From NCBI GenBank assembly GCA_027575765.1, contig JANBPT010000096.1:1-64000 (forward strand): 64,000 nucleotides of DNA, in the 5' to 3' direction. Below are positions 1 through 9,051 of this stretch, piece by piece. The notes below the pieces were generated by a model. The model did not search any database and had not been told where the DNA came from. It saw only the letters and a list, made by a program, of their open reading frames with translations. The position numbers and the translations under genes were made by a program. This DNA comes from Tieghemiomyces parasiticus. Taxonomy: Eukaryota > Kickxellomycota > Dimargaritomycetes > Dimargaritales > Dimargaritaceae. Within the stretch, counting starts at the first letter, position 1. The number at the start of each line of letters is the position of its first letter.

Positions 1-3000
1 CTACCGAGTCCCCCTCATCCTGGTCCCGATGCACAGCGTCCTTGACGGTCGAGTAGAGCTCCAGCCGTGGCCGTGCGAGACCCGTGGTTTTGCGCATGAG
101 CTTATTAGTGGTGTGAAACAGGCGGTTTAGCCGCTGCTTGGGATCCGTGGAACGACCCAGTGTGGCCTGGATCCGGTGGGCCACCCTGCTGACATTGGCG
201 CGCCACTTAGCGTCCAGTGGATGCGGGGACTGGCGGCCCGTCCCGGATTTAGGACGGGCATTCGTAGCCAAGCCGGCACGTACTGCTGCTGCACCAGCAG
301 GGTGGGCGTTGGAGAGCGGAGGTCGCCGCGCCGAGCCGCCAAAGTAGCTGGGACTGGGCTGGGGTAGCAAGCTCGGGGAGGCTAGCGGCCGCGGGGTTCG
401 TAGAGATGCGTGGCGAGGCGGCAGCTCCGAGGCCGGTAACGGTGGGGGAAGACCCGGATCGGCTGTCGAGGAGGGCCGTGGGGTCGGGAGTTGGGATCGA
501 TTGTCAACGCCGCCGCGGCGGGCCACGCCAACCGGGGGGCGATTTTTGGTTAAAAAGGGCCCAGCCGGCTTGGGGCGGCCTTCTGGGAGGATCAAGGGCC
601 GAGTCCGCACTGGGGAGGATGGTACGGAGCTGAGGTCAAGTGGATCGCCCCGCCGACTCGAGGTGTCGTCGTCATCATCGTCGTCATTCAGTTCGACGGG
701 GCACTCACCCGGGACATTCGCCAGTTCCTTAGCCTGCTTCCCTTCTAAACGCAACCCCACTGAGAATGGCCGCGGTAGGGCGGTGGCAGCGGGGGTGCGC
801 AAATGTCCGTGAGTATCCGGCACGAGGGTGCTGGCAGTCGGGAATAGAACTCCATCCGTGTCTTCACCAGCCCATGGCAGGTTAGCCGGCACGGGCACAT
901 CAGCAGGGGCGGGTTCATCGTCAGTGTTGGCCGTGGTGGTGTTGGGCGTGGATAGGGTCTCACGGCGTGGCGCGACGGACGTGGTGGCCGATTCAGCCAT
1001 CCAATCGCGGGACAGGCGGCGGTAGACGGTAGCGTCCATGTTAACCGGGTGCGGCAGCCAACGTAGATCCTCCGCGGCATGGTCCGACCTGACCTCCTCA
1101 TCGTCCGACGTCCCTAGAATGGGGAGGTACGGCATGACATCCGTCGGGGCTCGCAGTTCGGTTGACGGCATCCCTAGATCTGGTAAAGGACGGGCGGTGA
1201 GCCTCGGGCTGGTATGGGCACTAGCACTTCCGGGAGCCTCAGCTGAGGCCGCGGTCGGGGGTTCCGCCGGCCCCGCTGTCGCAGCCTGAGAAGCTTGGCC
1301 TAGGAACAAATGGCGCAGTTTTCGACCAGCGTTACGGCGTAGGTCGCGCTCAGGCAGGATATAGGCCCGAGCGAACTGGTCGAACCGGGCATCCCAGTCG
1401 TACACCTTCTCCTGTACCACGGTGCGCACAGCATTGAGCGCCAGCGTGTCAGCCGGGTGGGTATTCTCCGTGACCTGGTCCACAAACTGCAGCATGTAGC
1501 GTCGCTCAGCGGCGGCAATCTTGAGTAGTTCGCTGAGGTCGCCGCGGCAGTAATCGGCGCGTTCGGCCGCCACCAGGTCCCACACGTCGAATCCCTTAAG
1601 GCGTTCTGTCAGCGAGTCCCAGAACCGCGTGATGAGCCCACGCAGTCGCTCGGCATCGGCACTTTTGAGAGCGGCATTGGTGCGCGATCGGATCACTAGT
1701 TTCAAGGCCGGGATGCGCACCTCAGCTAGGGCCACAGGGGTGTAGCGGAACCGGGCGGTGTGGCCGCCGCGACTAAAGGCCAGGGCATGGTGATGATTGA
1801 GTCCATGCGGACACAAATCAGCCCGGCAGTGCAGGTCGGTGTGGTAGAACAGCATCTCCAAAAACTTGCCAAACGACAACTGCCAGGTAGCTGCGGACAT
1901 TACAGCTGGTGGAGTACGGCGACTGCATACCGTGCATGCGCTCGAGACTAGGAGCCGATCAGCATATCCCGGGAGGGGCGGGGGTTCCGGGCCCACGGTG
2001 ACGGTGATCTGACCCGTTCCGTGCACGTAGGATCGGGCGTGCTCCTCGAGTGGTCGGCCGCAACCTGAAGGGGCCGGGGCCGGGCAGCGCAGTTCAGGGG
2101 CCAGACACATCTCCTCGAGGTACTGACCAAGGCTCACGTCGCTCTCTTGGTAGTACTCGACCAAGTGGATTTCAGAGGCATGACAGACGTGGCGGTCGGC
2201 GGGGCGCAACACGGTGGTCCCCACGTATAGGTTCTGGTGGAAGAGCGGGTCTACGGCCGGGGCCGGGTGGCTGGCAATGAACGACTCGCCGGCGCGCAAG
2301 TCCAGCGCGTAGTCGTTAAGGATGTTCTCGTACTGGTGGAAGAGGCGCAGGTCGTTAGCCCACTCCTCCTGTAAGGTAAGTGAGACCCCCGTGGCGTTTC
2401 CAGTTAGCAAAGAAGATGGGATGGTCAAATGGGTGGACCGGCTGCGGTCGAGGAGGAACCGATGGTACTCGTCCCGCACCCGGTAGTACTCGCCTTCTAC
2501 GGACCGCATGCGTACCAGGAGGTACGGCGGGGGGAACTCCACCCCGGGCGTGGTGGAGAGGACGGTAGTGGTGTACGGCACCAAGGCAGCGGCAGCGCGA
2601 TGACCCGGTTCCAACACGGCGGAGGCGTCGGGCTCGCCATTGATGTCAACGTCGACGGCCGGAGGCGGTAGGGAGCGGGCGAATAGCTCCCGTGACAATC
2701 GGGTTTCCAGCCGCAAGCTGTATGTCACGAAGACCAGCATGGAGAGCACGGATTTAACCCGAGCCAGGATGATTGAGTCAGGGCCCCGCAAGACTAGGCT
2801 GCATCCGTTTGCGTTGGGGCACCCGTTGAAGTACATGTAGGATTTGCGTATGCCTGGGTGGTCGCGGTGCTGGTAGGCCTCCACAACCACGCTATGGCAC
2901 GTACCCAGGGGGGATGGAACGGCGGCGGTGGCAAGGGTATCGAGGTCAGTTACCGGTCGGGCCCCGGTGAGCCTGGCCACCTGTTGCAGTATGTGGGGCT

Positions 3001-3958
3001 TGACGTGGCAGGCGAAGGCCACCCCACGACGCCATAGAATCTCCTGGGCCAGGTTGGAAACACCATTCTCCACCAGGACCAGGGTTGGGGCCACGGCGAC
3101 GACGCGGTCGATGAGCCGTTCCAAGTGGTCTCGCTCCTCGGTTAGTACTACACTCAATGACAAGAACCGGTCCGGAGCATACTCGAGGGCTCGGGTGAGC
3201 AACAGAATGCGCGGGCGTATAATTTCGGTGGGCATCTGGCGGTGAGCAAGGTGTTTTGTACACACGATGCCGGCAACGTATCGGGAGTCTGCAGGCCGGC
3301 CACCGGGTATCTTTTTTATTTTGACGTACTGCCGCACGTCCAGGGCGTCCCCGGCACGCACGTCGGTCCGAACGTGGGCGGCAAAGGCGGAGAGAAGGTC
3401 CAAGAGGACAGGTTCCCATATAGAGATGTCGACCACCCCGGCCCGGTGTAGACACTGCCTCAGGAACCGCCGCTGGTGGGCCCGGGCCGCCGCTGGCAGC
3501 TCACCTGGATTCACTAGTGGTGGGCGGGCTGACTTTGGCTCTAAAGGTGGCTCGGGCGCAGCGCGTTGGAGCGGTAGCGGTGGTCGGCGGGGGCGAAATT
3601 TGGGCAGTTGCAGGGCTTGGGGTGGGCCTGACGGCCGCCGGTCAGGGTGTGGAGTGGGTACTAAGGGTCCCAGGGCGTGAAGTGGAGATAGGGGTATCGG
3701 GGTCGTGGCATATAGCACCTGGTCATCCGAATCGTCCGTGTCGCTGGACGAGTGGAGGGTCAGGGCCGCCAGTTCATCAGTCGGGGAGAGTGGGGCGTTC
3801 AGTTGAGGTCGGAACGGAGGGCGTTGAAATCGCCGGGCCTGGGCGGCCCGGTCAGCTGGGTCGTCAGTAGTTTCTTCGTGGTCCAAAGACGGGACGGGCG
3901 GCTGCTCGCCGCTAAGCATGCGCCGCAGCGTGTCAACCGTGCGACTAAAGTAAGCCAT
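1..3958 (-). CDS. FAB1: 1-phosphatidylinositol-3-phosphate 5-kinase Fab1/PIKfyve, N-terminal part (runs off left edge)
   Basis: Open for 1319 codons from ATG 3958-3956 to the window edge, with no stop and no visible intron. The family makes PI(3,5)P2 on the vacuole/late endosome. Residues about 170-250 match the segment before the chaperonin-like domain (AYVK-like DVRQYVKIKKIPGG, then GIVCTKHLAH). About 250-420 is the Cpn60/TCP1-like domain, with PTLVLVENGVSNLAQEIL, LGTCHSVVVEAYQ and FNGCPNANGCSLVLRG. About 640-740 is the conserved Cys-rich region, with CTVC, TWQLSFGKFLEMLFYH and CPHGLNHHHALAF. A long acidic/Pro-rich linker follows. The C-terminal lipid kinase domain must lie beyond position 1. 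No N-terminal FYVE zinc finger (RRHHCR-type) is visible before the chaperonin-like part, which is unusual for a fungal Fab1. The shared upstream region with PSO2 (3959-4883) is divergent. Family assignment is firm; the start is the first in-frame Met. Confidence 0.88.
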   Translation of the reverse strand, partial: MAYFSRTVDTLRRMLSGEQPPVPSLDHEETTDDPADRAAQARRFQRPPFRPQLNAPLSPTDELAALTLHSSSDTDDSDDQVLYATTPIPLSPLHALGPLVPTPHPDRRPSGPPQALQLPKFRPRRPPLPLQRAAPEPPLEPKSARPPLVNPGELPAAARAHQRRFLRQCLHRAGVVDISIWEPVLLDLLSAFAAHVRTDVRAGDALDVRQYVKIKKIPGGRPADSRYVAGIVCTKHLAHRQMPTEIIRPRILLLTRALEYAPDRFLSLSVVLTEERDHLERLIDRVVAVAPTLVLVENGVSNLAQEILWRRGVAFACHVKPHILQQVARLTGARPVTDLDTLATAAVPSPLGTCHSVVVEAYQHRDHPGIRKSYMYFNGCPNANGCSLVLRGPDSIILARVKSVLSMLVFVTYSLRLETRLSRELFARSLPPPAVDVDINGEPDASAVLEPGHRAAAALVPYTTTVLSTTPGVEFPPPYLLVRMRSVEGEYYRVRDEYHRFLLDRSRSTHLTIPSSLLTGNATGVSLTLQEEWANDLRLFHQYENILNDYALDLRAGESFIASHPAPAVDPLFHQNLYVGTTVLRPADRHVCHASEIHLVEYYQESDVSLGQYLEEMCLAPELRCPAPAPSGCGRPLEEHARSYVHGTGQITVTVGPEPPPLPGYADRLLVSSACTVCSRRTPPAVMSAATWQLSFGKFLEMLFYHTDLHCRADLCPHGLNHHHALAFSRGGHTARFRYTPVALAEVRIPALKLVIRSRTNAALKSADAERLRGLITRFWDSLTERLKGFDVWDLVAAERADYCRGDLSELLKIAAAERRYMLQFVDQVTENTHPADTLALNAVRTVVQEKVYDWDARFDQFARAYILPERDLRRNAGRKLRHLFLGQASQAATAGPAEPPTAASAEAPGSASAHTSPRLTARPLPDLGMPSTELRAPTDVMPYLPILGTSDDEEVRSDHAAEDLRWLPHPVNMDATVYRRLSRDWMAESATTSVAPRRETLSTPNTTTANTDDEPAPADVPVPANLPWAGEDTDGVLFPTASTLVPDTHGHLRTPAATALPRPFSVGLRLEGKQAKELANVPGECPVELNDDDDDDDTSSRRGDPLDLSSVPSSPVRTRPLILPEGRPKPAGPFLTKNRPPVGVARRGGVDNRSQLPTPRPSSTADPGLPPPLPASELPPRHASLRTPRPLASPSLLPQPSPSYFGGSARRPPLSNAHPAGAAAVRAGLATNARPKSGTGRQSPHPLDAKWRANVSRVAHRIQATLGRSTDPKQRLNRLFHTTNKLMRKTTGLARPRLELYSTVKDAVHRDQDEGDSV

Positions 3959-4883
3959 GGTGACAGAAAGATGCAATGGCAAGCGATAGAGGTAAGCGAA
4001 AAAGTAAGGCAAATCGAAAGGCAGACTCCGGTAGCGGAGCGAGTGGCCGGTTTAACGGCCGGGCCTGCCCTGCGACGGTGAGTTCGGGGATGGTCGGGTT
4101 GTGTAATGGGCGGCGGCAAATGGTATGGACAACACAATGTGACAGATGGGCTGGGATGTATTATTGGGAGTGTGAGGGTTGGGTCTTTGGCCCAAAATGC
4201 AACGACGGCGCTGGCCAAATGAGCCGCAGGTCTAATTGGGAGGAAATTAGTCAACACCACGTAGCCTCAGGTATTGCCAGGGCGCAGGTACTCAAGGCAA
4301 AGCGGACTATTGGTGTCAATAACTGATTTAAATTTAAGCGCGCCAATCGGCCCTAGCCAGCGAAGTGCATGCTGCGGTGTTTTATGTCCCGCCCAGCAGT
4401 CACAGTGTCTTCCACTTACCCTCACTCGCTCTTATTCGGCCATCCTGACAGCCCTGGCCGCACGAACTGGTATCCAATGTATCACCTCCCCTCTCCCTAG
4501 CGCTGGCCCGATACCTGGTATCCACATATTATATTTTATTTTTGAACTATGGCTCTCCGCCAATATCGGGGCTCAATAGTCCGCTTGCTTCTGGAGTGAC
4601 GAGTTACAAAAGAGCCGCAGTAAGTTTTTTTTACCATCGCTACGGTCAACACCTGTTCGACCCCGTCGCTTCATATTTGGTCACCGCTCCGCCACCCGAT
4701 CCCTCTGATCAGCCACCTACTAACTAACCACCCCTGAGCTACCCACACCTCACATTCCGACTAGTCTGAGACCTGTCTCTTTCGATTCGGTCCAACGGAT
4801 TGCGTTTCTTAGCCACGCCATAGGCCCGTCCTCCCCTCTTGTGTACAGGCACCTAGTCGAGTGCATCGTGTTTGACCTCAGTC
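3959..4883. other. Divergent intergenic region between FAB1 and PSO2
   Basis: About 0.9 kb between two outward-facing genes, so it should hold both promoters. The last 250 bases before PSO2 are pyrimidine-rich, as is common in front of fungal genes. No FYVE-coding exon, RNA gene or repeat was seen on either strand. Confidence 0.5.
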
Positions 4884-6851
4884 ATGGACAACGGGCGCCA
4901 GCCTAAGCGCACACGAGTATCTGACCCAGCGCCAATCATCATACTGGACAGTGACTCGGAGGAGACAAACGAGACTTGCCGCGTCAGGGAAAACCCCGGT
5001 TGCGGCCTAGCCGTCGAGACGTTGCCGACAACTCCTGCTGCAACCAATACCAGTCAACCTGTATCAGCGGTGGCCGCTTGCCCTATTTGCAACGAAACGT
5101 TCGCCGCTGACCAAGGCGAAGCCGCGCGGCAAACTCACGCCAACCGCTGCCTCGACCTTTTACTGGGCCCTGACGACGGGGAGGCTACGGACCCGAGCCA
5201 GGATTTGGTGTCTGTCCCGCCGGGCTTGGCCATATCGGCCGTCACCGCCCGTGTCGCTAGTAATGACCACAGTCCGGCGTCTTTAGCGACCGCGAGCTAT
5301 ACCAGTACTACTACCTACCCGGCCGCCTCGGCCGACGACGAGCGCCCGGTGGGCCGGCGGAAAACCTGTCCGTGGTATAAGCGTATGCCTCACACTCCAT
5401 TCGCCGTCGATGCCTTCAACTACGGGCCCATTCCGGACTGCACTGCCTACTTTCTGACACACTACCACGCCGACCACTACGGCGGGCTGCGGGCCAACTT
5501 TGATTACGGCTACATCTACTGTACGACTGCCACTGCCAACCTGGTCCGCCAGCAACTGCGAGTCGACGCTCGCTATATTCGTGCGCTGCCCCTGAACAAA
5601 ATGGTGCTCGTGGATGGGGTACAAGTGACGCTGATCGAGGCCAACCACTGCCCCGGGTCGGTCCTCATCTACTTTTGCATCCCCCGCCCGGGTGCCGCGC
5701 CCTATCGTATCCTGCACACCGGAGACTTTCGCGCATGTCCGGCCCAGTGCCGTCACGCGTGCGTGGCCGCCGCTCCGCTCGACGCCGTCTATCTGGACAC
5801 CACCTATCTCGACCCGACCTACAGCTTCCCGCCCCAGCAGGAGGTCATTAATGCCGCCACCACGTTCTGCCGACGATTGCAGGCCGAGACCGACTTTTTC
5901 GACACTTTTTTCCCGACTAAAACAGCGACAGCGCCTGCCTCCGGCATGATGTCTCGGCTGGACTCCTGGTTCGCCAAGGATAACTCCACCGATACCAGCC
6001 TTAATGTCAAATCGGAGACCACGGCGGTCCTCAAGTCCGAACGGCCCGCCGCTCGCATCCTCTACGTGGTGGGCACCTATTCGATCGGCAAGGAACGCAT
6101 CTTCGTCAGCATCGCGCAAGCCCTGCGCACTAAAGTGTTTGTGACCTACCAGAAGAACAGTATATTAAGCTGCCTGGAAGACCCTGAACTGGCCGCGCTG
6201 GTCACCTACCGGGCCGCCGAAGCTCAGGTCCACGTCATCAGCATGCATAAGATTAATAAGGCGGCCATGTCAGCCTACCTGGATGAACACCCATCCTTCA
6301 CCCATCTGGTAGCTATCAAGCCCACCGGTTGGACCTTTGCCGGTCCCGGGCCGCCACGCCGGGGTGCCAAGCCGGCCGCTGGCACCACGCCCGAGCGTTT
6401 AGCTGCCCAAACCTCCAAATCCAGAACCCCAGCCAAAAGTGCCCAGACAACCCTATTTGCCACGTTCTTGACCGCATCCCAATCCGTTCCGCCAACCCCC
6501 AGCAACACCATGCCGCTTGCGCCGCCACTGCCACCGTCCCCTTCACCCGCCCTCGGTGACCCGCCGGTGGATCTGGTGCCCGCCCCCACGGCACCCTACA
6601 CCGACGCGTCCATGAAGCCCATGGCCAAATCATCCCAGGTCTTGATCTTTGGGGTACCCTACTCCGAACACTCCAGTTTCCGTGAATTAGCTGCGTTCGT
6701 GTTAGCTCTCCGCGTGAACAAGGTCATCCCCACCGTCAATATGGGCAATCCTGAGAAGCGGGCGGCCATGCAGGTGTGGCTGGACAGGTGGCAGGACTAT
6801 AAGCGCATCCATGGCACATGTATGGTGTCTACCCGAGACGATTACTGGTGA
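4884..6851 (+). CDS. PSO2: DNA interstrand cross-link repair nuclease SNM1/PSO2 (metallo-beta-lactamase/beta-CASP)
   Basis: Single-exon 655-residue protein. The start is ATG 4884; an upstream in-frame TTG is not needed. PSO2/SNM1 enzymes are nuclear 5' exonucleases that trim DNA at interstrand cross-links. The N-terminus has a basic PKRTR patch, then a likely SUMO-interacting motif (IIILDSDSEE, residues 18-27), then a UBZ4-type zinc finger (CPIC...H...C, about 66-89) expected to bind ubiquitin. The metallo-beta-lactamase fold follows, with HYHADH at about 193-198, NHCPGSVL, HTGDF and YLDTTYLDP. The beta-CASP/DRMBL part has VGTYSIGKERIF, KVFVTYQK and the terminal FGVPYSEHSSFREL motif. A Pro/Ser/Thr-rich insertion of about 100 residues (roughly 495-595) splits the DRMBL region. 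It is convergent with FPG. Confidence 0.95.
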   Translation: MDNGRQPKRTRVSDPAPIIILDSDSEETNETCRVRENPGCGLAVETLPTTPAATNTSQPVSAVAACPICNETFAADQGEAARQTHANRCLDLLLGPDDGEATDPSQDLVSVPPGLAISAVTARVASNDHSPASLATASYTSTTTYPAASADDERPVGRRKTCPWYKRMPHTPFAVDAFNYGPIPDCTAYFLTHYHADHYGGLRANFDYGYIYCTTATANLVRQQLRVDARYIRALPLNKMVLVDGVQVTLIEANHCPGSVLIYFCIPRPGAAPYRILHTGDFRACPAQCRHACVAAAPLDAVYLDTTYLDPTYSFPPQQEVINAATTFCRRLQAETDFFDTFFPTKTATAPASGMMSRLDSWFAKDNSTDTSLNVKSETTAVLKSERPAARILYVVGTYSIGKERIFVSIAQALRTKVFVTYQKNSILSCLEDPELAALVTYRAAEAQVHVISMHKINKAAMSAYLDEHPSFTHLVAIKPTGWTFAGPGPPRRGAKPAAGTTPERLAAQTSKSRTPAKSAQTTLFATFLTASQSVPPTPSNTMPLAPPLPPSPSPALGDPPVDLVPAPTAPYTDASMKPMAKSSQVLIFGVPYSEHSSFRELAAFVLALRVNKVIPTVNMGNPEKRAAMQVWLDRWQDYKRIHGTCMVSTRDDYW

Positions 6852-7310
6852 AAAAAAATAGAGTAAAGAATGGCGACTGTGGCGGACATTGCAACCATGT
6901 GACCAGGAATGAAATAATCCTTATTTATAGCAATTGGTCGCGCGGTAGGCAAAGTCTAGGGGATCACAACGTGAACATCGTTGTAGACACACTTCGTGGC
7001 GAGGCAGTGTCAGGTACAGTATGAACTACGGGTGGCAAAGGGGAAACTGTACTAGCGTGCTGGTCGCCGATTAAAGTAGGGGCTGGTGTCTGGGGAGCGA
7101 GTCTATCAGGACGGGATCAGGACAAAGGCGAGTTGTGCGTCAATACATCAAACATCTGAGGAAGGCGCCCCGGCTAAACTTGCATCCTTTGGTTCTACCG
7201 TTTAGACGTTAGCGAAACCAAAATCGGCCTATGCCCAATGATCAAAGGTGCTTTGAAATGCTTCAGATTGGGTAATGCCTAATGAGAGTAGTGGCATGGT
7301 GTTCGTTACT
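6852..7310. other. Convergent 3' region between PSO2 and FPG
   Basis: About 460 bases between two stop codons, AT-richer than the flanking exons. It starts with an A-rich stretch right after the PSO2 stop. It probably holds both 3' UTRs and polyadenylation sites. No gene seen. Confidence 0.5.
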
Positions 7311-9051
7311 TTATGGCCTTACCGCATGAACAATCCGCCGCGGCGGATTTCGGCGCAGAGGCGTCCGTTGGGAGCTGGGAACCGGAGTTGGGTCGTCATC
7401 CTCACTACTAATTTCGGGCGATACAGAGCGTGGGACGACGATTGGGTCGCTTTTTGATTTTCGGGAGAGGGTTGCTCGTCGGGGCGTCGTGGGCTCCGCT
7501 AGCTTGAGTTTCTTACTTCTGTTTGTTGTGATCTTTTTGCTCTCTTCCCCCTTGGCAGCAGTGATCGGCCGTAACCGCTGGACTGTGGGCACCACCGCGC
7601 TGGTCCGTCCACCCACGGTCTCAAAGACTATGGGTTCGCCGCGGGTCGTCTGGTGGTCCTTACCACGCTGACCCTTGCCCCAGCGTACGTGGAATAGCCA
7701 ATCTGAAGGGAATTGGTGGCGATTGCCGTTACAGTCGACCGCCGTCTGGCACACCATGATTATTTGGGCATGCAGGCGCGCCAAGTCATCGGGCCGAAGG
7801 GTGTGGCTGTACTGCGCCGGATGAATACAGCTATGATATAAAACTTCATCCGCGATCCAGTTACCCACCCCGGCAGCGAAGGCCTGATCGAGTAGGAGGG
7901 CCTTGATAGGGACGCGTCGGCGGAGTACAGCGGCCGCGAATTCGGCCGGCGTAGGCATGGAATGGATGGGATCAAACCCCAGCTCGGACACTGGCGGGTG
8001 GGCCAGCGGTTCGTGAAGCAGACGGATTCGACCGAAACGACGGGGGTCGACAAATACCACATTGGTAATTGTTGATTCGGCCTGCGTGATGGAATTTGTG
8101 AGCTCCTTGGCAGATGGGGTCGATCCAAGCTTTTCTACTGCTTCGGCTGCTCCCCTCTTGCGGTGCTTGGCCGTTACCTTGCGATCCCGGTGAGACGGAA
8201 TAGGGGTCGTGGCGGACAGTGATGTACTGTCTTCCGGGGTGACACCGCCACCGTGAAGTTCGAGGCTAAATTTCCAGTACTTGGGGGGCCAGTCGGTACC
8301 ACCGGTGGGTTTACGGCGGTAGTCCAATCGGTCAACACCCTGGACCTAAAAATAAATAAAAATATACCGATTATAGGTCAAAGTGGTTGATGGTATAACT
8401 CGCTATGTTAGCAGTTTCAAGCGGTCATTGCGGATAGAGCTCCATAGCTGTATGTGATTTTCAGTATAGAGTGACCCCTGAAGTAAAATGTTAAATCGCA
8501 CTAGAGGATCTGTTGCAGTACGCGACTCGGTCTAATAACTTACCGCGACATCACCTGTCATTCCAAGATGCAGCAGCAGAGCATCTTGGTTATCAAGCAA
8601 CAGCCAGAAAAGTTTGCCACGCCGGTCAGTTCCCACCACTCTCCGGTGGGTTAGCCGCCCAGTAAACTCAGTAGCAGTGAGTCCTGGCATAACGATAGGG
8701 TCATCGGCCTAGGGCGGGGAACGGGTAAAATCACAAACGTCAGCGCCAGCGGGGTCAGCTACAACGTGCGGGTTTAGGGCTACGGCGACGAAACAGGGCT
8801 CCTCCCGAGCGAATCGTACACACTGAAGTTCATTCCGTCAGCAATCCTCCCTGTGCTTGCCCGACTCCAGCTTCTAACACAAGCAGCAAACTGAACCGGT
8901 TCGCTCGACCAGTTGGACAGTACACCGTTTTTAGGCGGCAGAGTTCTGCTCACGACGAAACACTTACCACCTGGACGTTGGTAATGGTCTTTCCCACACA
9001 ATGCTTATGGAGGAGCCGGCGGGCACGTTCGGCCTCTGGAAGCTCTGGCAT
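7311..9051 (-). CDS. Formamidopyrimidine-DNA glycosylase (FPG), zinc-less plant/fungal type
   Basis: Three exons on the minus strand: 9051-8968, 8708-8544 and 8345-7311. Both introns are phase 0 (259 and 198 nt, donors GTAAGT, acceptors CTAG and TTTAG). The product is 427 residues. The family excises oxidised purines and cuts the abasic site. It starts MPELPEAE, so after Met removal the catalytic Pro and the Glu are present. The conserved Lys sits near residue 60 in RRGKLFWLLLD. HLGMTGD and the helix-two-turn-helix GVGNWIADEVLYHSCIHP follow. The C-terminal DNA-binding hairpin is the zinc-less type (RWGKGQRGK..., TVGGRTSAVVP) instead of a four-Cys finger, as in plant and fungal FPGs. A basic, low-complexity tail of about 100 residues follows. 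Exon 1 is 28 codons. Confidence 0.94.

Noticed and set aside
5283..6119. 278-residue minus-strand ORF
   Set aside because: Antisense shadow of the PSO2 metallo-beta-lactamase domain.
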